From Halobacteriovoraceae bacterium (GTDB lineage: Bacteria > Bdellovibrionota > Bacteriovoracia > Bacteriovoracales > Bacteriovoracaceae), in contig PASP01000016.1 in NCBI GenBank assembly GCA_002712005.1, forward strand, positions 1 through 64,000: 64,000 nucleotides of DNA, read 5' to 3'. Made by a program: the position numbers and the translations under genes. The notes beneath the pieces are model-generated. The model saw nothing but the letters and a program-made list of their open reading frames with translations. It was not told where the DNA came from and searched no databases. Shown here one piece after another: positions 25,931 to 34,497 of the stretch; the stretch's first letter is position 1, and every line of letters begins with the position of its first letter.

Positions 25931-25960
25931 TTAATCCATCTTAATCTATCTTTATCCATA
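25931..25960. repeat. Three near-identical 10-bp tandem repeats in a divergent promoter region
   Basis: ttaatccatc, ttaatctatc, tttatccata follow one another between the divergent radical SAM gene (start 25868) and the S24/S26-like gene (start 26003). The same gap carries ctaaattttaat (25924-25935), which also occurs at 35862-35873 in front of the second S24/S26-like gene. Possible binding site of a common regulator; not proven. Confidence 0.35.
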
Positions 25961-26002
25961 GTTTGGCTAGAAAAAAGGACAAAATGACCCTATAGTATTG
26001 AT

Positions 26003-26398
26003 ATGAGTAAAAGCCTTGCCCATTCAGAAGAAAACCTCATCATGGTTTATATCGACAAATTTGAGTTCGCTACCATAAAGAAATATCTCGCACTGAGAGG
26101 GCCTGTTTTTTGTAAAGTTGTCCATGACGATATGTACCCTCTCATAAAGTTTCATGAAAAACTAAAAATCGTAAATTCTTCAAATGACCCGAAAAAGAAT
26201 GATTTGGTCGCGATCTGGGATAAGGGCCAGCTCCATTTTGGGATTTGTCTTGAGTGTTCAGATCATGCAATAAAAGTGCGATTTATCAAAAAGAAAGAAA
26301 TATTAGAAGTCGAAAAGCTCTATTTCCTAGGAAGAGTTGCCAATAAGAAAATCCCACTCCATTTTCGCTGGAATATATTTTCAAGATTTATCAAATGA
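26003..26398 (+). CDS. S24/S26-peptidase-like protein without the catalytic serine
   Basis: The 131-residue product has the hydrophobic-strand layout of the S24/S26 beta-fold: VFCKVVHDDMYPLIKFHEKLKI aligns with the S.SMEPLI motif of the protein at 35944, followed by KKNDLVAIW (the GD.V.. strand). The nucleophile position is Asp43 rather than Ser, so peptidase activity is unlikely. There is no signal peptide or membrane segment. Such small S24/S26-like proteins accompany PqqD and radical SAM genes in some peptide-modification loci; role unknown. No Shine-Dalgarno is visible. A tatagt box ends only 6 bases before the ATG, hinting at a leaderless mRNA. Confidence 0.6.
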   Translation: MSKSLAHSEENLIMVYIDKFEFATIKKYLALRGPVFCKVVHDDMYPLIKFHEKLKIVNSSNDPKKNDLVAIWDKGQLHFGICLECSDHAIKVRFIKKKEILEVEKLYFLGRVANKKIPLHFRWNIFSRFIK

Positions 26399-27856
26399 CT
26401 GGAGGAACTTCTCTTTCTTGCATTCAATATAGAAAGTTCTCAGTTCAGGAAATACCTCAATAAAATTCTTTCGATAACGTTTATCGTATTCGTTAACAAA
26501 TACATAGAAGTCCGCCATCATTTTCTTGGTCATAATTGAGCTTTCAGAAGAAACTTCTTCTGTCGCTTTCATCCACTGATAGATACGGTCTAACTTATTC
26601 ATTTCGTGCTCAGAAAATGAGTTCGAATTCTCTTTCATAAATAAGAGGCATCCTTTCATTTCTTCAAACCAAACCTCTCGATCACTACTATACTTTAAAA
26701 GGTTCGCTCTTAAATATTCAGGATCTCTTAAATAACTTAAATCTAGAATTAGTTCAGGATGCTTTTCTTTTAACTTCACTACATACTCAAGTAAGTCTTT
26801 AAATTGGGGAACACTGAGAAGATTAAAGGTCACCATTAAAATCATTCGGTCACAAGCTTTCATATCTAATATTAATTCCAGATTCTTTTGAAACTTTCCA
26901 AAATTAAGACCTTGCCTTATATACTCTGCTTGTTCTCCATAGGTATCTACACTTACATAAATTTCATTAGCAAAGAGAGCTCCCTTCTCCTTGATCTCTT
27001 TCACCTTTTTTAAATATCTTCCAATACGCTCATCATCTATTCCAAGGTTAGAATTGATAGCAAAGGTTAAATTCTTCTGAGGATGAAGACTTATGTAATC
27101 GAGCAGTCGGTAGGTATGCTTGCTCAATAAAGGCTCTCCGCCAGTAATACGTAAAGTATGAAGACCTTGCCAGATATCAGGTAGCCAATTCCAAAAAGCT
27201 TCAACAAATGGATTCTCATCAAAAGCACTTAAATCCCGCTTCCATTGGTTGTCATTTTCTCTATGATGATGAAAAAAAAGGGGGTATGGGCCATAGTCAT
27301 TCATTTCTTTTTGAATGGAACTGGAAATATCGGCCATACAGTAACTGCATGAAAAGTTGCAGGCCTTATCAAACATAACCTCTAGATAGTGAGGATTATA
27401 GTTGCCTGTTGAACCACAATCCAAAACTTTTTCAAAGTAAGGAAAAGACCATGGATCTGATGACTTTATCACACGATCTGAATAATGTTCACCTGGCGTA
27501 TCTTCGATATTCCAACAATACTGACACTCACTAGGCCTTTTACCTTCTAACATCTCAGATCGTACTTCTTTCTTATATGAAGTATTATGAAGAGCGCTAG
27601 GATTATTTCTTATCTCATCAATATCAATAATATGACGTTTAGGATGATGGCAACTATGATTCGTTCCATGAACTAAGTCTAAAGTGAGCTGAGTCCATTT
27701 TGCCATACAAAATGAAGGCGAAACCTCATTGAGAAGTCTAGATACATGCTTGCGCCCCTCATCTGTTGAAGGGTCTTTCGTTTGACGTATCTCCTCCCAA
27801 TCAAGGAGCTTTCTCTTTAGATCCTTATCGTAGCTAATGCTCTTCTCCTCACTCAA
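26381..27856 (-). CDS. Radical SAM protein with N-terminal twitch domain (full Cys set)
   Basis: The 491-residue product has auxiliary-cluster Cys50 (SFCMAKW), Cys69 (NHSCHHPKR), Cys111 and Cys114 (SECQYCWNIE) in an N-terminal twitch module, then the radical SAM motif CNFSCSYC (Cys166, 170, 173) and RITGGEPLLS. The CHHP element and long spacer are typical of N-terminal-twitch radical SAM proteins, whose chemistry is not known. The start is TTG 27856 because no ATG precedes the first Cys; this is uncertain. It overlaps the S24/S26-like gene at its 3' end by 18 bases and diverges from the pqqD-like gene. Confidence 0.85.
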   Translation of the reverse strand: MSEEKSISYDKDLKRKLLDWEEIRQTKDPSTDEGRKHVSRLLNEVSPSFCMAKWTQLTLDLVHGTNHSCHHPKRHIIDIDEIRNNPSALHNTSYKKEVRSEMLEGKRPSECQYCWNIEDTPGEHYSDRVIKSSDPWSFPYFEKVLDCGSTGNYNPHYLEVMFDKACNFSCSYCMADISSSIQKEMNDYGPYPLFFHHHRENDNQWKRDLSAFDENPFVEAFWNWLPDIWQGLHTLRITGGEPLLSKHTYRLLDYISLHPQKNLTFAINSNLGIDDERIGRYLKKVKEIKEKGALFANEIYVSVDTYGEQAEYIRQGLNFGKFQKNLELILDMKACDRMILMVTFNLLSVPQFKDLLEYVVKLKEKHPELILDLSYLRDPEYLRANLLKYSSDREVWFEEMKGCLLFMKENSNSFSEHEMNKLDRIYQWMKATEEVSSESSIMTKKMMADFYVFVNEYDKRYRKNFIEVFPELRTFYIECKKEKFLQSFDKS

Positions 27857-27954
27857 AGCTTGATCTCTAACTAGAAGTAAATATATACTAGCTTTAGAAT
27901 TTTAATTTAGCTATGACCCATTATACCATAGGCTCATGCGCTGGAGGATCAATC

Positions 27955-28233
27955 ATGTCCATATTAGATCAAAATATAAGCCTTAAAGAAGACCTCGTGG
28001 CCAGAAATAATGACGATGGTACTGTTGTTATCATGAGAATGGATGAATCAAGTCTTTTCTACAAGATAGAAGGTGTTTCAACTGAAGTTTGGAAAGGCTT
28101 AAATAAAGGAATGAGCTTAAAAGAAATCTTTGCTCAAATTAAAACTCAATATGATGTTGAAGACGAACAGTTACTCTCAGATATCACGAAATTTATCAAA
28201 GACCTTGAGTCTAGAGAGCTCATTGCGAACTAA
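27955..28233 (+). CDS. PqqD-like peptide-recognition (RRE-type) protein
   Basis: The 92-residue product has the PqqD pattern: a beta-hairpin (VVIMRMDESSLFYKIEGVSTEVW) then helices (LKEIFAQIKTQYDVEDEQ, LSDITKFIKDLESREL). PqqD-family proteins bind leader peptides and present them to radical SAM or other modifying enzymes. ATG 27955 has GGAGG 7 bases upstream and gives the usual ~90 residues. An in-frame ATG at 27913 would add MTHYTIGSCAGGSI without a ribosome site. Its position between a twitch radical SAM gene and a sugar-aminotransferase gene is unusual. I found no certain precursor peptide nearby. Confidence 0.8.
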   Translation: MSILDQNISLKEDLVARNNDDGTVVIMRMDESSLFYKIEGVSTEVWKGLNKGMSLKEIFAQIKTQYDVEDEQLLSDITKFIKDLESRELIAN

Positions 28234-29407
28234 GCTGAATAACCTTGCTTATTTTCTCTTGTTCTTTATCTAGCGAAATATCGAGATCAATAATAATTTT
28301 CAAACATTGACCTAAAGTCATAACTGTAGGTAGAAACTGGGCTTTATCATATCGATACTCCTTATCAGTGAGACGATAAGGATTTAACCCTGGCACAAAG
28401 TAGTCTCTCTTGCTCATTGACTCCATCCATTGCCAGCACGCATGTGCAGGTTTGAATTGGGCGGGTAAGGCCTTAATATTTTCTTTAAGAAGCTTTTTCG
28501 CTAAAAGAGCGGCTTCCATAGGATCAGAACATTTTAAATGAATACAGGTAGAAGTATCACCTTTTTGATCATGTCCTTTATAGTAAGAAACTCCAGCACT
28601 CTCAAAAGCTTTAACCCACATACTCTTTCTTTCTCTCAACTTTTCTAAGATTTTAGGTAGTTTAAAGAGCTGTTCAGAGAGCATGGCAGAATTAATTTCA
28701 TTTAAGCGAGAGGAGATCCCGAAGAAGGGAGCTATATCCTTAAACTCCTCTTTCATGGTTTGGCCATACTGTGAAGCTGTATCATGAGTGATAAAGGCCC
28801 TCTTTTTTATTTCCTGATGCATACCTTTTTTTATAACGAGTAATCCTCCCTCACCACAGGAGATGACTTTATCCATATTAAAGCTAAAGGCACCGAAGTC
28901 TCCGATCGTTCCGACTTTTTGACCTTTATATTCACCACCACAGGCTTGAGCCGCATCTTCGATTAGGTATATTTGCTTTTCTTTACAAAAATCACTCAAA
29001 GAATCCAATTCAGAAACAAGACCATCCATATGAACAGCAATTATCGCCTTCGTTCTATCAGAAAAGACCTTTTCCACTTCTCTTATATCTAAAGTTAAAG
29101 ACTCATCAATATTAGCAATAACAGGTATCGCTCCAACTTGCATTACTGCACTCGCTGTGGCGACAAAAGTATAGGATGGAATAATAACCTCATCCCCTGG
29201 TCCTATACCAAAAGCGGCCATACCTACAACGAGAGCATTTGTACCACTCGTGAGTAAGAGAGAAAAATCGGTTTCTAAATAGTCACACCACTGTTTCTCA
29301 CATTTGCTTGTTCGAGTTTCAACCCCAGGGCCTTGATAGCGAAAGTAATTTCTTGTTTTAATAACTTCACTTACTTCTTTGATTTCTTTTTCGTCTACCC
29401 AATACAT
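28220..29407 (-). CDS. DegT/DnrJ/EryC1/StrS-family PLP aminotransferase
   Basis: The 395-residue product has TSGTNALVVGMAAFGIGPGDEVIIPSYT-type cofactor elements: TSGTNALVVG near residue 54 and VIIPSYTFVATASAV. IEDAAQACGG binds the PLP ring, and the Schiff-base Lys is in FNMDKVISCGEGG. These enzymes transaminate keto-sugars linked to nucleotides, or cyclitols. It is last in a minus-strand operon (35811 to 28220) with glycosyltransferases and a carbamoyltransferase, so an amino-sugar or aminocyclitol precursor is likely. The 3' end overlaps pqqD-like by 14 bases. The gene before it ends 2 bases upstream of this start. Confidence 0.88.
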   Translation of the reverse strand: MYWVDEKEIKEVSEVIKTRNYFRYQGPGVETRTSKCEKQWCDYLETDFSLLLTSGTNALVVGMAAFGIGPGDEVIIPSYTFVATASAVMQVGAIPVIANIDESLTLDIREVEKVFSDRTKAIIAVHMDGLVSELDSLSDFCKEKQIYLIEDAAQACGGEYKGQKVGTIGDFGAFSFNMDKVISCGEGGLLVIKKGMHQEIKKRAFITHDTASQYGQTMKEEFKDIAPFFGISSRLNEINSAMLSEQLFKLPKILEKLRERKSMWVKAFESAGVSYYKGHDQKGDTSTCIHLKCSDPMEAALLAKKLLKENIKALPAQFKPAHACWQWMESMSKRDYFVPGLNPYRLTDKEYRYDKAQFLPTVMTLGQCLKIIIDLDISLDKEQEKISKVIQLSSQ

Positions 29408-29409
29408 GC

Positions 29410-30627
29410 CTATTTCTCCAATGCCCCATAACAGCGATAGAATTGCATGAGAAGAGGATCACTCAAGCTGTGAAAAGCTTTCTGTGGATTATCTTTCTTT
29501 AATTCTTCTCTTTGGGCCAATAATTTTTTTCCAAATTCTGTGAGTTTTAACTGCTCTCTACTTCCTTTTCCCTCTTTAAAGAAATTCTGCATACAGGACA
29601 ATATCTGAGAATAAGAAAAGAAATCCGTCTCTGAATATTTTGCCTGGAGGGAAAGCTTTAAATTTTCTGCAACCTCTTGTGGATCACATTCAAGAGACTC
29701 TCCATTATGATAAATAGGAAAAGTAAAAACTCCAGAAGAAAGCTTCTCATTATAATTCTTATGCCCACCCCAATCAGAGAGGACAAGTGGGGCTCCCATT
29801 CTCAAGGCCATAAAAGCGGCCATTCCAAAGTTTTCATCACTATGAAATGAAGGACTACAAAATACAAAATCTTTATTTCTCCACTTCTTTGCAATCTCTT
29901 CTCGAGGACAAAAGCCATGAAAATGAATATTCTGATCTCTACCTAACTTTGAAACGAGTGACTTTAGCTCTTCTAAATAACTCTTTTCACTTTTTAGTCC
30001 TAAGTTTGGATAGTCTAAGTAATCTTCTTTGCCATAGAAATGAAGCTGAAACTCTCTTTTATCTTCTTTGATCAGTAGATCAAATCCTTTAATAAGCTGC
30101 TCTAAATTCTTCTGTCTACTGATTCGACCTATAAAAACGAAATCTAAGATATTCTCTTTGGGAATAATCTCAATCTTTTCCACATCAGGTGACGAAAAGG
30201 GCTGGAGAAAGAACTGAATATTCTCAAAGCATAAATCTAAACTTAGTTTATCTCCCTCACAGGTTCCAATAAAGATATCATCTTGCCTTAGAAGTTCACC
30301 TATTTTGAGTTCGTATAATGGCCAAAGACCCAAGGTGGCTTGGTTATGTAGATAAAATCCCCAAGGAGCGTTGATCCCCAAAGAGTCTCTAATGATCCTC
30401 AACCATTGAGCCATTTTTCCGTTGAAACAAGAAACGATAATGAGATCACACGAAAAAAGCTCTTGTCTAAATAGTGAGGGTCTTCCCTCATCAACAGTAA
30501 TCACCTTTACCTCACAACCCCTTTGTTGACCATAGTCCTCCCATAGCCTTTTGATATAGGGAATAATCTCTTCCATAGAGGTCCAAACAAAATTAGCTTG
30601 TGAATAGAGTAGAACGATTTTTTTCAT
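29410..30627 (-). CDS. GT4-family glycosyltransferase
   Basis: The 405-residue GT-B fold protein has VFIGRISRQKNLEQLIKGFDL (donor-domain start), YGKEDYL, NIHFHGFCPREEIAKKWRNKD and CSPSFHSDENFGMAAFMALRMG, the E-x7-E region of GT4 enzymes. It transfers a sugar from a nucleotide donor. The late LVLSDWGGHKNY is shared in style with the second GT4 at 34498 (ILTAWGGFSSF), so the two probably act in one glycan pathway. It overlaps the upstream carbamoyltransferase gene by 4 bases. Confidence 0.85.
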   Translation of the reverse strand: MKKIVLLYSQANFVWTSMEEIIPYIKRLWEDYGQQRGCEVKVITVDEGRPSLFRQELFSCDLIIVSCFNGKMAQWLRIIRDSLGINAPWGFYLHNQATLGLWPLYELKIGELLRQDDIFIGTCEGDKLSLDLCFENIQFFLQPFSSPDVEKIEIIPKENILDFVFIGRISRQKNLEQLIKGFDLLIKEDKREFQLHFYGKEDYLDYPNLGLKSEKSYLEELKSLVSKLGRDQNIHFHGFCPREEIAKKWRNKDFVFCSPSFHSDENFGMAAFMALRMGAPLVLSDWGGHKNYNEKLSSGVFTFPIYHNGESLECDPQEVAENLKLSLQAKYSETDFFSYSQILSCMQNFFKEGKGSREQLKLTEFGKKLLAQREELKKDNPQKAFHSLSDPLLMQFYRCYGALEK

Positions 30628-32414
30628 TTGCTTATCATCACATTGTCTAAAACGAGAAATTGAACTTCACTATTTTCAAAAAATCGAAGAACATCCTTGT
30701 AGTCTTCAACAATAGGTTCTCCCATTATATTTAAACTGGTATTGAGAAGAATACTTTCTCCAAATGACTTTTGACATGCTTTCAAAAGCTCATAATATCG
30801 CTTATTTTGACCTTTCATCACTGTTTGCATTCGGCAAGTTCCGTCAACATGAGTAACATCACTTAGGAGTTGTTGATATTCCTTTCTTACAGGTATTGTG
30901 AAGGACATAAAAGGATTTTGAAAGCCTTGAGGAATATCAAAATAATGATGGGCCTCTTCCCAAATGACGCTGGCTCCGTAGGGTCGAAAATCTTCTCTAA
31001 ACTTTATATGAGAATTGAGATAGTCCTTCTTCCCTTTCAAATCAGCTCGACATAAAAGACTTCTATGACCCAACGCTCTGGGTCCGCACTCACTCTGTCC
31101 CTGAAACCAAGCGACCACTGCACCATCTTTGAGAAGCTCTGCAGTTTGCTTCACAAGTTCAGAGTATCCTCCTTCATTTTCTTCAAATACCTGGCATTGA
31201 TAGGAAGAAAGATTGTGATGATCTATTTGATCATTGTGATCGATCCCATAATTGGACCTTTGTCCACTCCAACTCATAGGATGCCACACCAAGCTTTCTT
31301 CATTATAAGCTTGAGAAAATGCGGCTCCAAGAGAAATAGACTCATCTCCAGGAAAAGGAGAAACGTATATCTCTGGAAATATCGCTTTCTTATAGAGTTT
31401 AAAATTTGCGGTACAATTTAGAGCACAACCTCCAGTCATGGCCAAAGGATGCTCCCCTAGGGATTGACTCCATTTCTCAATGGCGGACTCCATAAAAGAA
31501 AAGAGGTAATTTTCAAATTCATATTGAACGGAAGCTGCTAAATCTCTCCATTTTAGATTTTCTAAAGAATTTTCCCAACATTTCTTCTTATTGATCGAAT
31601 CAATTTCTCCTAACTCTTTTGCGAGAACATGGGAAAACGAAGAATCCCAAGGCCATTGCTCCTGCCAGGCATGTAAATTCATTTTTTTATTTTTCGAATA
31701 CGCGGATTTATTTCCATAACCCGCTAAACCCATCACCTTTCCAGAAGAGAGAGGATCGGAAAAGATCAACTCTGCGGCTTTCTCATAGAGAGAACCCATT
31801 CCCTCTGAAAACTTCTTATTTTCAATTGAAGAGCTCTTATAGGAAAGAAATTTCTTTTCCAATAACTTAAGCTTCACTCCATCCCAAAAGTATAGGCTCA
31901 AGTGCTCTATTTTGTTTCCTACCCCTTTATAGGTATGACTATGTTCACGATGAAAAGGATCTCTTTCATAGAATCCTAGATCATTTCCTCCTCCATCCAT
32001 TACCAAAATATAAGATTTTGCAAAAGGCAGGGTCGCAATCGCGGCATAAGCATGAGCAGGGTGATGGGAAATCTGAAGTAGATTTTTATTGAAGTACGAG
32101 GAACACTGTCCCAATCCTTTTAAGTCTAACATTTCAAAAAAGGGAGAATATTTATTTAAGAGATCTTCCATAAATTCAGGAGGGTTCATATCTCTATTTT
32201 CACTAATCCTGAGCCCTTCCCCAATAAGATTGGGAATATCTAATTTCAGAAGCGATTGAAGCGGCCATTGTCCTGAGTATTTCTTTCTATCAAATCTTTC
32301 CTGTATGGCCATGGTCCATTCATAATTCTCTTTATTTCCCCTATCAATCGTAAGAAGGGTTGCATTTGAATTATGAGTATTCTTCCCAATCCCTAAATAT
32401 TTCATCGACTTCAT
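30624..32414 (-). CDS. NodU/CmcH/TobZ-family carbamoyltransferase
   Basis: The 596-residue product has an N-terminal Kae1-like domain with HHPAHAYAAIATLPF (metal His) and ILVMDGGGND. A C-terminal YrdC-like part contains WFQGQSECGPRALGHRSL and FREDFRPYGASVI, all hallmarks of O-carbamoyltransferases that use carbamoyl phosphate and ATP. Family members carbamoylate sugars of Nod factors or antibiotics such as tobramycin and cephamycin. The start has GGGGAG 6 bases upstream and overlaps the preceding gene's stop. In this operon it most likely decorates a sugar or aminosugar. Confidence 0.9.
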   Translation of the reverse strand: MKSMKYLGIGKNTHNSNATLLTIDRGNKENYEWTMAIQERFDRKKYSGQWPLQSLLKLDIPNLIGEGLRISENRDMNPPEFMEDLLNKYSPFFEMLDLKGLGQCSSYFNKNLLQISHHPAHAYAAIATLPFAKSYILVMDGGGNDLGFYERDPFHREHSHTYKGVGNKIEHLSLYFWDGVKLKLLEKKFLSYKSSSIENKKFSEGMGSLYEKAAELIFSDPLSSGKVMGLAGYGNKSAYSKNKKMNLHAWQEQWPWDSSFSHVLAKELGEIDSINKKKCWENSLENLKWRDLAASVQYEFENYLFSFMESAIEKWSQSLGEHPLAMTGGCALNCTANFKLYKKAIFPEIYVSPFPGDESISLGAAFSQAYNEESLVWHPMSWSGQRSNYGIDHNDQIDHHNLSSYQCQVFEENEGGYSELVKQTAELLKDGAVVAWFQGQSECGPRALGHRSLLCRADLKGKKDYLNSHIKFREDFRPYGASVIWEEAHHYFDIPQGFQNPFMSFTIPVRKEYQQLLSDVTHVDGTCRMQTVMKGQNKRYYELLKACQKSFGESILLNTSLNIMGEPIVEDYKDVLRFFENSEVQFLVLDNVMISK

Positions 32415-33460
32415 AGAAGCTCCCCTTCTCCTAAAAGTCTCAATTTATATATCCCCCTTTTTAGAAAAGAGGATCGTGAATCTTCTTTGAAAATATTGAG
32501 CATTTGCTCAAGGTGATCGAGATGTAACGTAACTTCACTACTTAAATCAAATTGAAAGAAATGAGTATAAAGGCCCCAAATCTCCCAAGAAACCTGTTCA
32601 AAGAAAGTATCTAAGAGAACCGGTTTATTTTCCACAAAAGCCTTTAATGTAGAAAGGGTCTCCTCAAAGAGATCAAGATGAATTGCACTTCCCATCCAAA
32701 TTTGAGGATAACATAGCGCCAAATAATGATGAGTTATCATCGGTTCTGATTTTAAAGTATCATTTTCGGATTTCTTTTCAACTTTCCTATTGAACAAGAA
32801 CGTATTCAATATTGAAAATAAGCTCTCCCATTCAATCTGCTGAGTCTCATCATCTATTTTAAATTCCTTTAAAATACCATTTAATAAATCTTCTGCTCCA
32901 ATATAGGATATCGATTTCATAGATGCGAGCTGTTGAAAACGCCTAACTTTATTCTTTCTCAGCAGAGGATTTTCTTTCATGCGATGGTAATCATTTAGAA
33001 TCCAGTTAAGGAGAAATGCCTTCTTTAACGGATTTAATTTATCCACTCGAAAAGACTCTAATAATAGAGGATCACGAGCAAGTTCCAAGGAGGAACCATA
33101 GGCCATGAAATGACTAAGAACATCCTCCTCGTAAAAGAGAACTTCTCCAACAAAAGGAAATACTAACCTCAAAGACTTTACGACGATCAATATTTGTTTC
33201 TTCCTAAAGGGTGAAACTTTTTTCGAGAAATAGAATGTGATATCCAAATCGGATAGCCCAAATACCTCTTCTTTAAAATACACACTATTTCTTGCCCAAA
33301 CTTTTGCACGTATAAAAAGAATGAGTAACAAAAAGCGTGCTACAAAGATTGGCATTAAATAAATCAAATGCGTGACGAAGCTAGGAAGTGCCTTTCCCAT
33401 ATAAATAGAAAGTCGTTGAATTTTCTTTTTCCTAGCGTACATTCTCTTTATTTTCCCCAT
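32411..33460 (-). CDS. Nucleotidyltransferase-like protein
   Basis: The 349-residue product has a basic N-terminus with a hydrophobic stretch (LIYLMPIFVARFLLLILFI), then VFGLSDLDITFYF (Gly68, Ser70, Asp71, Asp73). This fits the helix-turn plus DxD-type metal site of polymerase-beta-like nucleotidyltransferases. The rest is helical and unfamiliar. Related uncharacterised nucleotidyltransferases occur near PqqD proteins in lasso-peptide-type loci, so a link with the PqqD protein is possible but inferred. It overlaps the upstream gene by 29 bases and the carbamoyltransferase gene by 4. Confidence 0.5.
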   Translation of the reverse strand: MGKIKRMYARKKKIQRLSIYMGKALPSFVTHLIYLMPIFVARFLLLILFIRAKVWARNSVYFKEEVFGLSDLDITFYFSKKVSPFRKKQILIVVKSLRLVFPFVGEVLFYEEDVLSHFMAYGSSLELARDPLLLESFRVDKLNPLKKAFLLNWILNDYHRMKENPLLRKNKVRRFQQLASMKSISYIGAEDLLNGILKEFKIDDETQQIEWESLFSILNTFLFNRKVEKKSENDTLKSEPMITHHYLALCYPQIWMGSAIHLDLFEETLSTLKAFVENKPVLLDTFFEQVSWEIWGLYTHFFQFDLSSEVTLHLDHLEQMLNIFKEDSRSSFLKRGIYKLRLLGEGELL

Positions 33461-34457
33461 AAAGTTTTTGCGCTATGACTTGTGCCATCTTTTCAAATTT
33501 ATTTTGTGTGTAGAAGACTTTAAAATAATCATCTATATTTCTGTCTCCATTACCTTGATCATTAAAGAACTCCCCTGAGGGGAATTGAAAGTCATCAAAT
33601 AAAAGTTTCTTAAGCTCTGCATTTATATGCTTTCCTCCCCTATGGATACTCATAGAGTGATAGGGTCCCAAATCAATATTCATAGATTCGTTATTCTTTT
33701 TATCTGGTAATTCAATATTGGAAATTCCTTGATTGAGATAATAATGGTTCACAAACGAATCACTAAACCAATACTTATAGGGATTAAAATTGAGAAAGGA
33801 TGAGCTTTCCCTATATTCACTTATCAGGCCACCAAGTTTATGAAGGCCAACAAAATCAACTTCTCGTCCTTTAAAGAGAGAGTCAGACATTCTAAAGGCT
33901 TGGGAGCGATCGTAATCTAAATAATCTTCCCCTCTTAAAATATTCAACGAGGTCGTTACAAAGACGTTTCCTTTCACTGAATTCAGGATCTCATTGAGTT
34001 GAATGATTGAATCATCTGTATGTTGATATTTCGAAAAGGTGAGAAAGAGAAAAAGATTTTCTTTCAAGGGTCCTTCTTTCTTTCCTCTTATTTTAAAATA
34101 AAAGATTCTCTCTTTCCAAGAGTCAGGCACTAAAGGCTCAAATTCCTCATCAATTATAATTTTACTTATTAATCCTTTGGGAGAGGGAAAACGTTGGAAA
34201 AATTTTAATAAATGGAGAACCCCGTCTCTTAGCAACACATGACTAAAAGCATTCAAAGACGTTAGGGATTTAATTTCAAAAGAAAAAATGGGTCTCAGAC
34301 GACTAAAATATTTTCTCGAATGGGGCGCTAAGAATTCCAAGTACTTTTCATCAAGAGTATCTTCTCGATTCCATGAGTTTCTTTTATTGAAACCCGCTGT
34401 CTCTTCATTTGCGTTATGTCCGAAACATGGGATGGAGGCTTCTATTTTTTTAGTCAT
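33432..34457 (-). CDS. Operon protein of unknown function
   Basis: I do not recognise a family for this 341-residue protein. It is soluble, without a signal peptide. It has a strand-helix pattern in the middle (LKENLFLFLTFSKYQ, GNVFVTTSLNIL), a His-containing YHSMSIHRGGKHI near residue 270 and an Asn/Asp-rich loop (FFNDQGNGDRNIDD). The layout could be a divergent glycosyltransferase or sugar-modifying enzyme. Its tight coupling (40 bases after a GT4, 29-base overlap with the nucleotidyltransferase gene) marks it as part of the same pathway. Confidence 0.55.
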   Translation of the reverse strand: MTKKIEASIPCFGHNANEETAGFNKRNSWNREDTLDEKYLEFLAPHSRKYFSRLRPIFSFEIKSLTSLNAFSHVLLRDGVLHLLKFFQRFPSPKGLISKIIIDEEFEPLVPDSWKERIFYFKIRGKKEGPLKENLFLFLTFSKYQHTDDSIIQLNEILNSVKGNVFVTTSLNILRGEDYLDYDRSQAFRMSDSLFKGREVDFVGLHKLGGLISEYRESSSFLNFNPYKYWFSDSFVNHYYLNQGISNIELPDKKNNESMNIDLGPYHSMSIHRGGKHINAELKKLLFDDFQFPSGEFFNDQGNGDRNIDDYFKVFYTQNKFEKMAQVIAQKLYGENKENVR

Positions 34458-34497
34458 GAGTTCTCTTCTTTATATTTTTGATATATTTTCTCTAATC

